A DNA stretch of 64,000 nt from Asterella californica. Taxonomy: Eukaryota > Streptophyta > Marchantiopsida > Marchantiales > Aytoniaceae. Position 1 is the stretch's first letter. Every line of letters starts with the position of its first letter. Under the pieces are notes generated by a model, which had not been told where the DNA came from, did no database searches, and worked only from the letters and a program-made list of their open reading frames with translations. Below are positions 10,387 through 22,250 of this stretch, one piece after another. A program made the position numbers and the translations under genes. The stretch spans positions 21,984,001 to 22,048,000 of the forward strand of contig JAYKYS010000006.1 of assembly GCA_036924285.1 (NCBI GenBank), given 5' to 3'.

Positions 10387-13300
10387 ATGGCTAACGTTAG
10401 TGACAACCTACTTCATGATCATCATAAGTTGGATAGCACCAACTATCCAATATGGTGCTTCAAGGTTCAAGCCATTTTTCAGAACTACGACTTATGGGAC
10501 ATAGTGTTGGGTGAGGAAGAAAGACCTATCGATTCACCAGCTGCTGTCAAAGCTTGGAACAAGAGAGATCAACAAGCACTTGCTATCATCAAGATGACAA
10601 TTAAAGACTCGGAAATCATGGATATCTTGGAGGCTAAAACCTCTAAAGATGCTTGGGATACTTTCACCAAGAAGCACGAAGGAGCTGCTCGAGGGAGGAA
10701 GAGAATGCTACGCAGAAAGTTAAACACTTTGCAGATGGTTGCAGGCATCTCACTCGAAGAGCACTTCAATACTGTCAAAGGGTTGCTACAACAACTGAAG
10801 AATCTGGGTGGAGATATAGATGAGGACGACTTGGTGCTTATAGTGCTCCAGAGCTTACCAGAACCGTATGAGCACTTCGTCAAAGCAGTTGATGTTCGTA
10901 AGGAGCCTGTCTCATTTGAAGAACTGCAAACATTAGCTTTGCAAGAAGCAATGAATATCGAAACCAAGTCAACTCAAACAACTACAACAACTGATGCAGC
11001 TTTCTTCTCCAAGAAGAGAGATCATAAGCGGGGCAGAACTCAAGAATCGCAATCCAAACAAAAGGAGCATTGGGACAACAAGAAAGGCAAATACAACAAA
11101 CGAGATTCAGAGGGCAACTCCAACAAACCAAAACCTGGGAACTGCAACTACTGTAAGAAACGTGGTCACTATGCTTATGAGTGCAGGAAGAAGGCATTTG
11201 ATCAACGTTCCAACACAAACAACAGAGGCAACTTCGTACAGACAACTGATCACGAAGAGAAACTGTTCTTCACTGCCATGTATACAGACACACATGACCA
11301 ACAATGGTGGATTGATTCTGGAGCTTCAAATCATATCACCTCAAAGAAAGAGTGGTTTCAAGACTTTCATCCTCTTAATGGACCAGAGATTCGACTAGGA
11401 GATGGTAAGGGCTACCAAGTCCAGGGGGAAGGTAACATTCGTATTAAGCTACCTTCAGGTCAGATAAGAATCATTGGAGGTGTCTGGTTTGTACCTGGTG
11501 TAGTGCATAATCTCCTGAGTGTTGGTAAACTTGCTGCAAACGGATTTCAACTGTCATTCGATGCACAAGGATGTTCAATTCTTGACCAAGGATCTGTAGT
11601 AGCTACAGGGTGAAGGTTGACCACTTGTATGAGTTACAAGCCTTACCCTTGGTAGCTCCAGTTCTTGCTGCTGTAACAGAGACGAGCCATTTATGGCATC
11701 TACGACTTGGACATTTACACTATCAGAGAATGCAGAAGTTGTTTCATGAAAACTTAGCACTTGGTGTTTCCAAACTCGCCCCTGTAAACACCCCATGTGA
11801 AGTTTGTCTCAGATCTAAACAGACTCGAAGGAAGTTCTTCAAGACTACTGCAACAAGGGCAACAGATATCCTTCAACTGTTACATACAGATCTCTGTGGA
11901 CCAACTGAGACTATTTCGCTTGGAGGTTCTAAGTACTTTATGCTGGTTGTTGATGACTTCTCGAGATACATTTGGGTTTTCTTCCTGCTAAGAAAGTCTG
12001 AAGCACTCTCCAATCTTCAACAGCTTGTTAACATGATAGAAAGACAAACTAGACAGCAAGTGAAGCAGCTACAAAGTGATAGAGGAGGAGAGTTCACTTC
12101 CAAGGCAGCTGACCAATATTTCGCTGAGAAGGGGATACTGCGGCAGTTGACTATAGCTTACACGCCTCAGCAAAATGGAGTTGTTGAAAGGAAGAACAGA
12201 ACTGTTGTGGAGATGGCAAGAAGTCTTCTTCTTGAGCAAGATCTTCCAAAAGATCTTTGGGCTGAAGCTGTCAATACTGCGGTCTACCTTCTCAACAGAA
12301 GTCCAACAAATGCTGTGAACAACAAAACTCCATTCGAAGCTTTCACAGGAAAGAAACCAGACCTCTCTAATCTTCAAATTTTTGGATGTAAAGCATATGT
12401 TTCAACTCCTTGAAAATTACTGCAAAAGTTTGATGATAGATCCCAGATCTGTACATTCATAGGATATCCAGCAAGAGAAAAGAGATATAGGCTATTGAGT
12501 GCTGCAAGAAAGATCATCATCAGTCGAGATGTAGTGTTTTTAGAGGACCCTTCATCTCAAAAGTCACAACACCACCTTTCTGACCTGCCACCTCTCTCAA
12601 TCCATACACCTACTTCAGAGATCCATGAAGAAGAACCTCAAGCTCAACTAGAACCACCTCCTACACCACCCACATAAATTGAGCTTACTGAATCAGGTCC
12701 AACTACAGCAGATTCGCCTCTTATTCATGAGACTACTCCAGATTCGAATCTTGCTACCCAACCAAGGAGACCTATCAGAACAAGGAAGGTTCCTGTAAGG
12801 CTAGAGGATTATATTCTCATGGCTGAAGCTCAAGGTGATGGAGAGACTATTACATTCGAGGAAGCTTTCAGTAAGGATCACTGGAGACGTGCTATGCAGG
12901 AAGAATATGATGCACTGCTCAAAAATGCAACCTGGAGCCTAGTAACTCTTCCAGCAAACAGGAAAGCACTTGGCTGTAAGTGGGTTTATAAGATCAAGAG
13001 GCATGCGGATGGAACTATTGAGAGATACAAGGCTCGCCTTGTTGCAAAAGGTTATTTGCAGACTGCAGGAGAAGATTTTCAAGAGACTTTCACACCTGTG
13101 GTAAAACTTAACTCTATCCGAGTTCTTTGTGCTCTTGCAAAACAACATGGTTGGAAGTGTCTACAAATGGATGTTAAGAATGCATTCCTTAATGGCATTC
13201 TTGAAGAAGATATCTACTTGCAGCAACCACCTGGTTTTGTTCGTCAAGGAGGTGAACAGTTAGTGTGCAAGCTGCACAAGGCATTATATGGTCTCAAACA

Positions 13301-14411
13301 AGCTCCAAGAGCTTGGTACACAAGAATCGACATCTTCTTGAAGCAGCAAGGCTTCTCTCCTACAAGAGGTGATCCAAACTTCTATGTTTTGATTACTTCT
13401 CAAGGTATTATCTTACTGTTACTGTACGTGGATGACCTGATAATATCCGGAAGTAATCAAGGAGGAGTAAAGAAGATTCAGCAAGCTTTAATGCAAGAGT
13501 TTGATATGAAGAATCTAGGACTTCTCAACTTTTGTCTTGGAGTTCAGTTTCTGGAACACAACGAAATGTTATACCTCTCTCAGGCAAGGTATACAGAAAG
13601 TATACTTCAGGATTTTCAGATGGAGAAGTGCAAGCCTGCGCCTACTCCTATGGTTATCTCAAAGGAGTGGCAAAGTTCTTCTGTTGATGATGAGCAGGCA
13701 GATGCAACAGAGTTCAGGAAGCTGATTGGAAAGTTAATTTATCTGGCTGTCACTACAAGACCAGATATTTCGTTTGCAGACAGCAAACTCAGTCAGAATA
13801 TGGAGTCTCCCACACTTATGCATATGAGGGCAGCAAAGAGAGTTTTGCGCTACCTCAGGAGAACTACCAGCTATGGGCTCAGATATAGCTCAGATAAGTC
13901 ACTTGGACTTGTTGGATTTACAGATGCTGATTGGGCAGGTGATTCTACAGATCATAAATCAATGTCTGGATTCGCATTTATGCTGGGAGGAGGTGCCATC
14001 ACTTGGCAGTGTAAAAAGCAGCCAACTATTGCTTTATCCTCCTCTGAAGCAGAATATCGTGGCCTGTGTAATGCAGCACGAGAGGCCATTTGGTTAAGAT
14101 GGATGTTGGAGGATGTAGGTGTCAACCAAGACACTCCAACAGTAATCTGGACTGATAGCATGAGTGCAATAGCATTGGCGAAAAATCCAGTGCATCATGC
14201 TAGAACAAAGCACATTGAAGTGCAAGTCCACTTCATCAGGGAGAAAATAATTTCGGGAGAGGTTGTTACTCAATGGGTAACAACTGATGACCAAACTGCT
14301 GATATATTCACCAAGCCTTTGTCTTCAGACAGGTTTCAAAAATTGAGACTTGAACTTGGTGTATATTCAGTACCACTGACATTAAGAGGGGGTGTTAAAG
14401 ATAATGTCTAG
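10387..14411 (+). pseudogene. Copia gag-pol polyprotein, broken by one frameshift and two stops
   Basis: Gag starts at 10387 and includes a retrotransposon gag domain and the zinc knuckle CNYCKKRGHYAYEC. The protease motif is DSGAS in WWIDSGASNHIT. The frame stops at 11611-11613; sense continues in the next frame from about 11610 (KVDHLYELQ), so one base appears lost. The integrase has an HLWHLRLGH-type zinc-binding start and a DDE core. TGA at 12411-12413 interrupts the integrase C-terminal region, where the same frame continues with KLLQKFDDRS. TAA at 12675-12677 lies in the low-complexity linker before RT. RT carries the YVDD active site (LLLLYVDDLIISGS). RNase H follows with DADWAGD and a terminal TADIFTKPL stretch. 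The stop at 14409 lies just inside the 3' LTR. Confidence 0.95.
14385..14392 (+). other. Copia polypurine tract
   Basis: AGAGGGGG lies directly before the 3' LTR and primes plus-strand synthesis. It overlaps the end of the pol frame. Confidence 0.9.
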
Positions 14412-14635
14412 TCTATAGTCACCTCTAATAGTCACACCTATAGTCATCTCTATAGTCACATCTATAGTCACCTCTATAGGCACATCTCTATGTCTAGTAA
14501 CTGACTAATGACTAACCTCTGTCCATAGGTTAGAGTATATAACAACCCCCTCTTGGGAGATGATGAGTCGACTGATCCCTTTTACTGATATAACTTGTAC
14601 AGTGAAGAGTATTCACTTGGTTTACTTCTTTAACA
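14393..14635 (+). repeat. Copia 3' LTR
   Basis: 243 bp, the same length as the 5' LTR with two substitutions and no indels. It is followed by the right copy of the CAGGC target duplication at 14636-14640. Confidence 0.97.
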
Positions 14636-14640
14636 CAGGC

Positions 14641-15966
14641 TAGGATGCACGGGAGCGTGCAGCAAAAGAAGCAGGATGGAGACGTGAGCTGTTTTGGACG
14701 TTCGACACTTACTTATTATTTACATTCGTGCACTGCCTGCCATCCTCGTCTTGCTTCAATCTTCGAACTGTATGCATTTGGGTGCGATTACTTGATTTTC
14801 GAGCATGCTCGAATGTGACATTGGCATTCATCAATGCAAATATTTTGGAGAGAGCAATATCTGGTTGTGGTGTGATGTATTTTTTCGTGCGTTCTATTCT
14901 GCTAAATACATATTATGACATTAGAGCTTTTGTCTTTGTGCTTGCTTTGGGTTACCGGAAGAACCAACCTAGTCTGATCGAGCAGGAAAGACATGATTTT
15001 GACCAGTTTGGATCTAGCTCTCATGGCGATCTTGTCATCGAGTCCGATAGTCAACCATCACCTGCTCTTGACATTTTTGCCTCAATGATACGATCATCGA
15101 TTGAAGTTTTGACCTTCAGTGTCTGACCTTATCAACCTCCGTCAATTCCATTGCCGTCTGATCAGTATCAATCTCCTCCAATTCAGTTTCTTACTATCGG
15201 TTTGATTCTAAGCCGACCCAAAGACGAAGATGATCGATCAGTAGTAGATCATAGATCCCACCAAATGTTGATGCAAAAAACATGCCTCCATGTAATGGAC
15301 ACAAGAGTAATAGAGGTCAGATTTCTTGGGGGTTGTGGATGATGACTTCCCTTATCAAATGCAAGAAGATCGATCTTCTAGCCACTTCTCCCCAAAGGAT
15401 TATACTATGTCTATGGGTTAGTACAACTTTGTACCGATGATGTCCTTAAAATTCACTACATTCTGCAACACTCATAGAGAAATGCTTATGCGGGTATCTG
15501 AATGAAAGTGAGAACTAAGTCTACGCTTCATGTATTTATGTACTTTTCTCTTTAGCAGTAAGAGTATTTTGATTCTATAATTCGGCACAATTTGTTTTGG
15601 GTGTTTTGCTGCTTCACTTTCATTCCATCGAAGATCACTGCTCACTTATTCGGAAAGGATGGATTTTGTCTTGTTTGTTTGCTTACCATTTTACCGCTTA
15701 CTACAAGTCTCTTGTGTAGCATTACGTGGCGATTTGTTAAGCTATGTCTTGGTTTCTGTTAGGTGATGAACTTGATAACAGAAATGACTGGACTGATGGA
15801 GACGAATGCAGAAATGGACATTGCTTGGTCAGCTCGAGCTCAAGAATGTACTGACGAGCCTTGGTGATTTCTCAGCTACTGCTATCAGCATGCAACAGCT
15901 TACTTCAACAATGTCACCGAATGGTGGCTGAAATAAAAGAGTCTGACTTGGCTTCATTATTTTCTC
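14641..15966. other. Unassigned sequence before the transposase remnant
   Basis: No gene is recognised. Open frames at 14728-15126 and 15151-15342 have no familiar domain. The segment may include the 5' part of the PIF/Harbinger element that follows, but no terminal repeats were identified. Confidence 0.4.
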
Positions 15967-16846
15967 ATGTCTAGTTATGAAGAGTCATGGTGGATTAAAT
16001 GCTTGAGTATGCCCAAGTCTCTATTCCACAAGATATGCAGGGAACTTGCACCATACATAAGGGGACTAGACATCCGGTTCGGAATGACAATACCAAGCGA
16101 AATGAGAGTTGGGAGCATATTATTTCGGTTGGTGACAAGTATGGGATCATTTCATGTTCCAGAATGTTTTGGGGTGGAGAAACCACTGTGCAAGAGATTA
16201 TGCGGGAGAGTGTATAAGCTATTACTGAATTCTTGGGTCCAAAGTATCTTGTGTGGTCTGGTCGGACCGGGTGAGTGTTGGTTATTTTAGACGGTGTGGC
16301 TTACCAAGCTGTATGGGTGTCATTATTGGCACCCATATACGTATTCGTGCTCCCGTAGCTACTATGCTACCAGTAGAATTCTACAATAGGAAGAAATATT
16401 TCTCGATTCTACTTCTGAATCAAGGTATTTGTGATTCAACAAGATGTTACTAGACATTAGCGTCGGCTTGTCAGGGAGCACAAATGATAAGAGAGTTCTC
16501 AAGCGTTCCAACTCTTTCCAATGTGTGTGATGGAACATACCTGCGAGACCACGTCGTTCATATAAATGGTGATATTGCATTATTCCCTTATATTATCGGG
16601 GACACAGGATACATAATGTATTCATGAGTAATGATGTCATACATCACGCCACATTCATCTGAACTGCACATTCTTTACAATGAATGTCATGTGCGAGGAC
16701 GGTTAATTATCGAACAAGCTTTCAGTCTTCTCAATGGATGGTTCAAAATCTTTTCGGTCGGGATAAACGCTTCAGTGCAATGGATAGCCGTAGTGGTGCA
16801 CGCGTGTTCCGTACTACACAACATACTGCTCAAGAATCATGTCTAG
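15967..16846 (+). pseudogene. PIF/Harbinger (HARBI1-like) transposase remnant
   Basis: Fragments in several frames line up in family order. The N-terminal part reads PKSLFHKICRELAPYI, then IRFGMTIPSEMRVGSILFRL and FHVPECFGV, the helical region ahead of the DDE core. At about 16295-16430 comes GLPSCMGVIIGTHIRIRAP, followed by the EFYNRKKYFSILL box typical of the family. The C-terminal part at 16685-16846 reads RGRLIIEQAFSLLNGWFKI and ends CSVLHNILLKNHV. The first catalytic Asp expected in the I-D-G-T-H box is Ile here. Stops and frame changes separate the blocks, so it is dead. Element ends were not found. Confidence 0.8.
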
Positions 16847-18600
16847 ATGTACGAACGAACTCCTAAGAACGGAAAAGTTGGTGGACAGGCCAGTTAGAAT
16901 TCTACTCTAAACAACAGATTTCATCCGAGAGACAGTGGCGGTGAAGTGCGACTGCACTTACAGAGTTCATTGCTCTCATTGGCCGCTAGACTTTGAAGAA
17001 ATATGCATTCGTCCATAAGTCAGGTGATTTCTTCACAGTGTTCATTTTGATTTGCTTTATGTTCAGTTTTTTCTCTAAAATCTGTATCTTTTGCAAATTT
17101 CCAACTTCAATAAAAATATGGGTCGACCGAAGAGACCATCATGGTTAAGTCCAGAGGCTGTGACAGGTTTCAACTCCTCCTTAACCACATACATCACACA
17201 AGCTAAATCGCTAGGATAGTCGATATACTCCATGCAAGTATCCCGAAACAAGTAAACTCTAAACTCACTCGAACGTTTTATGCACAAGTGGTCGCTTGTG
17301 CAGTTCCAGCCACTTGTTAACCTATGGCACATCCAACGTTAAAAGCACCTTAACAAAACACTCACTAAAAGTGACAAGTTACGGAGCCCTAGTTCATTTC
17401 GCCGTCGAGTACGTAAAGGACACACCAGTGTCAAATAATGAAGCAGCTCTAGAATGGTCATCGATTTCAGGAAAAAGACACAAATGCTCATTACAAAGAA
17501 GAGAATGTGGTTGGAGCTTAACCTATTGGAGGTATTATCAAGCAAATTTCTCCAAAAGACACAAATTGAAGACTTGATTTGCGCATCTATCAAACCTATT
17601 GCTCATCAAGTCTTTTCCTTAGTTCAAAGTTTCATAAACAATAGGTTTCCTCCTCTATTTTATGCATTATTGATTTGCAAAGAACGCGTGGTCGAGATAT
17701 GAAATTATACAGTTAAAACAAATTTTCACGTGTATTATTATTATATACTCACGTGTCATTCGCTATGTTTAGTTTCTCTGTTATGCTAAACGCATAGTCT
17801 AGGAATTCCATTGACATTGATCTTTTATCATTCTAAACAACGTTGACATCTATATTGCGAACTAGAGATAATCAATAATCTTACTTTGTAGTATTAAGAA
17901 CGTGATTAATACTTAATTTGAACTGGTTAAATGCAACATTTGCACAAATTTTGAGTAGGTTAGAAAGTTCCAACGGGTTGGAGAGAGGAGAGAGATCGAT
18001 TGATCGTGTGAGAGGAGAGTTTTACAAAAAGAGATCGATTGTAAAAAGTCTAAGTAGATTTGTAAAAGATTTTTGATAAATAATGATTATAATATGTTAA
18101 CTGGATAAGCCATGATCTTTAAAGACAGTTCAACCATTAGAATCAAATATTTCAAAGTGAATTGGCAAACTAGGAGCTGGGAACAACCGTTAATAACAAC
18201 CAGATATCCGCTAATGGGTTCTTGTTTCAAATTTCATTAACCTTAACTTCCGAGGAGGTAATATCTTAGAAAATTCAAAATTAGATATATTTTATGAATT
18301 AATAAAAATATTTATGCTGTATTTTGCATATTTCATCATGATCAATCATTGAAAAAGAATAATCCACGCTAATAAGATCAGTAAAAATAATCCACACTTG
18401 AATACTTCAAATCCAGAAATATGTATATAAAGTGACATGTCATGAACAAGAGTTTGATCCGCTCAACTCAGTAGATGATCAATCATAGAATCTGTAACAC
18501 ATACAAGATACTATATCAACTCGTTCGCTACTTGATCTCAGAAATCGAAGATTGACGACTTCACTCTACGACGCCAAGTGTATATCCTCTCCCTCTGCCA
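16847..18600. other. Unassigned AT-rich sequence
   Basis: No gene is recognised. Small open frames on both strands around 17075-17702 lack domains. 17700-18450 is strongly AT-rich. Confidence 0.5.
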
Positions 18601-18615
18601 CCTCTTCAAAGTATT

Positions 18616-20774
18616 CTACATCTTGAACCATTGCCGCATCTTCTCTAGAAGGTGTTGAGACATCAAAGCTATGTGCACCATCTTTTTTACTCTTCGCTTC
18701 TGCGTCAATGCGTCAAGTAATATCTTCATGTTCAAGACACGAGAAGGGATGTACATGAATTGACGTCGATCAGTCTCCATTGCAATATAATGCCGACTAG
18801 CTTGTAATGCACACACCAAAGTCATTCGAGAATCAGAACAAAGATTCATGATCCAGTGGTCTTTTCTTGAAAAATAACTAATCAATTTATTGATCACAGT
18901 TTGAGACTTTTGGTAAACATTTGCAGGTTTATAATCAGACAACAAGATCTTGTCCAGTACTCATGGTTCATTGTTACTCTAGGTCCACCTGTATTTTATA
19001 ATTCGTCTTCACCCAAACACCGGGAGAAACTTTACATCCACGATTGCGTAGAGCTTGTCCAACATTTGCTGCTTGTTGAAGACTATGAAAGACGATCATC
19101 GTCCAATACTCCGATGTTGAGAGTTGGGCAAATTGCATCAACATCTCAATCATATCCGCTTTAGAGAAAGCTTTCGAATCATCATGTGAACAATTCTTGA
19201 ATTGAAACTCATACGCAATATTTGCAATCACCAATGTGAACCTCTACTTTTCACTAGAAGTGAACATCTTCCTCACGTCCGCAAGATAGACTTCCCAGTT
19301 GTACGCTTCTTCTACTCCTTCCTTGCGACTAAAAAAGGTATTTGGACGCACAAGAACCGCTTCATCTTTTTCTTTCGTCTCCTTGTACTCTCGAGCACGC
19401 GTAACATAATCCAAAAAGTCTGATGGCAAAATCTCCAACAAAGTCTGCATCTTTAAGGGATTTTTTTTCTGCCTTTGTTCAATCGGTTCTTCAATGCCAA
19501 ATAGTCGTTTCGGTAAAATGTTACGATGAGAACGGTCTTTCTACAAAATGAAGAGAAAGTGTATTAATCAACAAGATAATCAAGAGGAAAATATCAGAGC
19601 AAGCCATGAACTTCATGGGTTGTCATGCATAACTGTGCGTAAAACAAAAATCGAAATGGACAATTAAAAATAATTTCTTTATCATTAACTTCTCGAAAGT
19701 CGTAAAGATAAAATGTAGCCGTTCTTCTTGAGTGTAAGAACCAATTTTCACTTGCGCTTTGGCCCAGTCTTTAATGTCAACCATCCGCACCACGACCATT
19801 TGGATGCAGTCCATGACACGACACCTCTCGCACTCCTTTTGCATCTCATCTATTGAAAGTTGTCCCTGATCAAGACGAGGAAGGATAGAGAATATGATCA
19901 TCAATCACACATCACCAGATGTCTTTCATCTTATCATATCACGCTTCTTCGTCTTTTCATTTTTGATGAGAGACTTTTGTCTTTTGATCTCTTATCGCTC
20001 TCACTTCCGAAATATACATCCCTAGACCTCCCGTAGAGGTCCTATTCAGAAAGCCACTTGGAACGTACCCTCCAAAGTCAACACTTCTTTTGGAGTTCAT
20101 CTTCAGTTTGAACGTTAACGGTCTCTAACATCAAGCATTTCTTCAAGACGTTTGTACTCTTATCATAGCGTCAATCCACATCCGCGTTATCGTCGTGGGT
20201 AAACAACGCTGCTTCACTCTTTGTAGGCCCGGCATAAACAATACAGTTATTTTAACGTAGTTATCGAGGTTGATAACAACCTCGATATCATGCAAGCTCA
20301 ATTCTCACAAGTGCACTATCATTACCGTCGATGACGTAGAAGTGCCAACTACGAGGAGGAAGGAAACACAATCAGCCTCCGTCCGACAATGCAAGGATCC
20401 ACAACAATCAAGAAGTTGTTGTAGTGAACATATGCATTCTCCTGCATCGCTTTCTTCAACCTCTCAACAAACGAGTGGTTTATAGCTCGATATGATACGG
20501 TCCCAGTTGTCGTTGTTGTTAGGTTTTTCTTCTTCAGTAAAGCTGGCGCGAGGAACACTAGCCGAAGATGAAGATCTTCGATGAGGTTGAGAAACTCTTT
20601 CCGATGAGACGTTAGCACCCGAGTCGTGTGGCAAGGAGTGAATTTGATCTCGACTTGAAGGTTGAGGTGATCGTGACCATAATGAACCCGGATCCTCATG
20701 ACATCGGCTGTCTTCCTCAGCCAGCGACTCTCTCGAGCCTCCTCAACCGGATCTGCCTCATCGATTGATGTCAA
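18616..20774 (-). pseudogene. Broken amino-methyltransferase-like gene, probably transposon-associated
   Basis: Read on the minus strand. The N-terminal piece (20774-20349) contains FVERLKKAMQENAYVHYNNF. A middle piece (19904-19623) reads QLSIDEMQKECERCRVMDCI. The next piece (19450-18974) reads through one TAG near 19241-19243 and contains LVIANIAYEF, in the place of the catalytic D/N/S-P-P-Y box. After a frame change, the last piece (18945-18616) reads KDHWIMNLCSDSRMTLVCAL and then ASRHYIAMETDRRQ, which matches the SAM-binding F-x-G-x-G-T-x-A block and its acidic partner. The order, catalytic box before SAM box, is that of beta-class N6-adenine or N4-cytosine DNA methyltransferases. Both motifs are degenerate, so the copy is unlikely to be active. 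The assignment is by motif only. Confidence 0.5.
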
Positions 20775-21313
20775 CCTTGCTTTGGCTTTCGGCCTCTACT
20801 TCTTCGGGGTACTTTTGTCAGCTTGGGTCAGTTTCGGATGGAGAAGATATGGTCCATCATTATCCGTGGGAACAATAATCATCCTTGCCAGAATTATCTT
20901 TTTTATCGCATCTTGTTCCAAAAGCTAGTACTTGGAGCTAACCTCCATGAACTCTCCGAATGCTTGCAGGATCTGCAAGGAAAAAACATGGCGGCAAGAT
21001 AAGTATAGAGATTGAGTCGAGAAAGAAAAGACAAAGATTAAATAAGACGAATCCGACAATAGCGGATGAAGCGACGATGATCGACAACCTTGACGGACTA
21101 GGAATGAACTTCCAGAGCTGCCAGTCAATCAAGCCAGACAGCCCATGAACTTCGGAGATTGCTGATCAAGTTAGCCCGACGGCCCATGAAGGAAGAAGAC
21201 GACCGAACATCGCTTTACTTTTCCAGATCTAGCACGTGCATCTGTTACTATTGAGTCGGATGCTCCTCTCTGGACGTTGACTTTTTTGCAAGAGAGCGAT
21301 TTCACTCTAGACT
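20775..21313. other. Unassigned sequence
   Basis: No gene is recognised. Motifs such as CCCATGAACTTC recur here and in the foldback element that follows, suggesting shared repeat origin. Confidence 0.4.
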
Positions 21314-21657
21314 TTATTAGGAGGCAGTTTTAAGAACTGTCCCGTTAACTTGAAGAACTGTCTATTGCAGATCGAGGGTTAATCAAGTAGGTCTACTGAG
21401 TGGAGATGAATTGATGAGTGACCCGTCAAGACATGTGGCTAGCAGCGGTCCATGAATTTCATGCGTCGTCCAGCTAGACGGCTTGTAACCCGTGAACTTC
21501 ATGGACCATCTGGCTCCTTATGCGGATAACTCATGAAATGATTGACTGTGCTACTCATCAATCCATCTCCACTTAGTAGATATCTACTTGATTAATCCTT
21601 CGATGTGCAATAGATAGTTCTTCAAGTTAATGTGACAGTTCTTCGAATTGCCTCCTA
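21314..21657. mobile_element. MITE-like foldback element with about 105-bp imperfect terminal inverted repeats
   Basis: The left end (TTAGGAGGCAG onward, to about 21421) and the reverse complement of the right end (from about 21657 down to 21560) align along their length. They share blocks such as GAAGAACTGTC, TTAACTTGAAGAACT, AATCAAGTAG and GTGGAGATG. The element is about 340 bp with no coding capacity. Target duplications could not be fixed because the outermost bases are diverged. Confidence 0.7.
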
Positions 21658-21659
21658 CA

Positions 21660-22170
21660 AAGGAATGATAAACCCCTCAACAAGTTATCGTGATAACCCC
21701 TCGATATGCAGTAGACATTTCTTCAAGCTACCCTCAACAAGTTACCGTGACATGTTATGTCACGGTAACTTGTCTTTCAAATATTCAATAAATTTCTTTT
21801 CATGTCACGGTAACTTGTCTTTCAGAGATTCAATAAATTTGGAAAGAAAGTACATGTCACGGTAACTTGTCTTTCAGAGATTCAATAAATTTGAAAAGAA
21901 ATTTCTTTCAAATTTATGAGACTCTATATAACATTTATGAGACTCTATATAACATGTCATGCAGCCGACAATTCTTCAAGTTTCCGTGCCATATCAGATG
22001 TCGAGTGTGTTGTGGGAAAATAAATAAGTGTAAGACGAAGGAAGGCAGGATGAAATCAGAAGGTAACTTCTCACCCTCGACCTAATCCAGATATATTATG
22101 GGGGTGAGTGTGTTGTGGGAAAATAAATGAGTGTAAGACGAAGGAAGGCCGGGTGAAATCTTCTGTTTCT
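21660..22170. repeat. Cluster of short direct and inverted repeats
   Basis: A CACGGTAACTTGTCTTTCA block occurs three times between 21760 and 21880. The phrase TTTATGAGACTCTATATAACA is doubled at about 21913-21955. A block beginning GAGTGTGTTGTGGGAAAAT at about 22003 returns 103 bp later. Pieces such as TCTTCAAG and ATGCAGTAGAC also echo the foldback element to the left, so this may be a decayed relative. Confidence 0.7.
21738..21772. repeat. Perfect 16-bp inverted repeat, 3-base loop
   Basis: The left arm CAAGTTACCGTGACAT (21738-21753) is exactly complementary to 21757-21772, with the loop GTT. The right arm is part of the CACGGTAACTTG block that is repeated downstream. Confidence 0.85.
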
Positions 22171-22177
22171 TCATAAT

Positions 22178-22250
22178 TGGAGATGCGGGGTATCGATCCC
22201 CGTGCCTCTCGCATGCTAAGCGAGCGCTCTACCATCTGAGCTACATCCCC
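22178..22250 (-). tRNA. tRNA-Ala(AGC): tRNA-Ala, anticodon AGC
   Basis: The minus strand gives a 73-base cloverleaf. The acceptor stem pairs GGGGATG with CATCTCC (one G-T), with discriminator A. The D arm is GCTCAGATGGTAGAGC. The anticodon arm CTCGCTTAGCATGCGAG carries the anticodon AGC. The T arm is CACGGGGATCGATACCCCG with an intact B box. There is no intron and no encoded CCA, as expected of a nuclear plant gene. The internal Pol III promoter boxes are intact, so it is probably functional. Confidence 0.96.

Larger units (their letters stand above)
9674..14635 (+). mobile_element. Complete Ty1/copia LTR retrotransposon
   Basis: A full-length element of 4,962 bp. Two 243-bp LTRs (9674-9916 and 14393-14635) start TG and end CA. 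They flank a primer-binding site, a gag-pol reading frame in copia order (gag, protease, integrase, RT, RNase H) and a polypurine tract. The target duplication CAGGC is intact at 9669-9673 and 14636-14640. The LTRs differ at only two positions by my base-by-base reading, about 0.8%, so insertion was recent. Three lesions break the coding frame: a frameshift near 11610 and stops at 12411 and 12675. It is therefore not autonomous, but could be mobilised by an intact relative. Confidence 0.97.
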
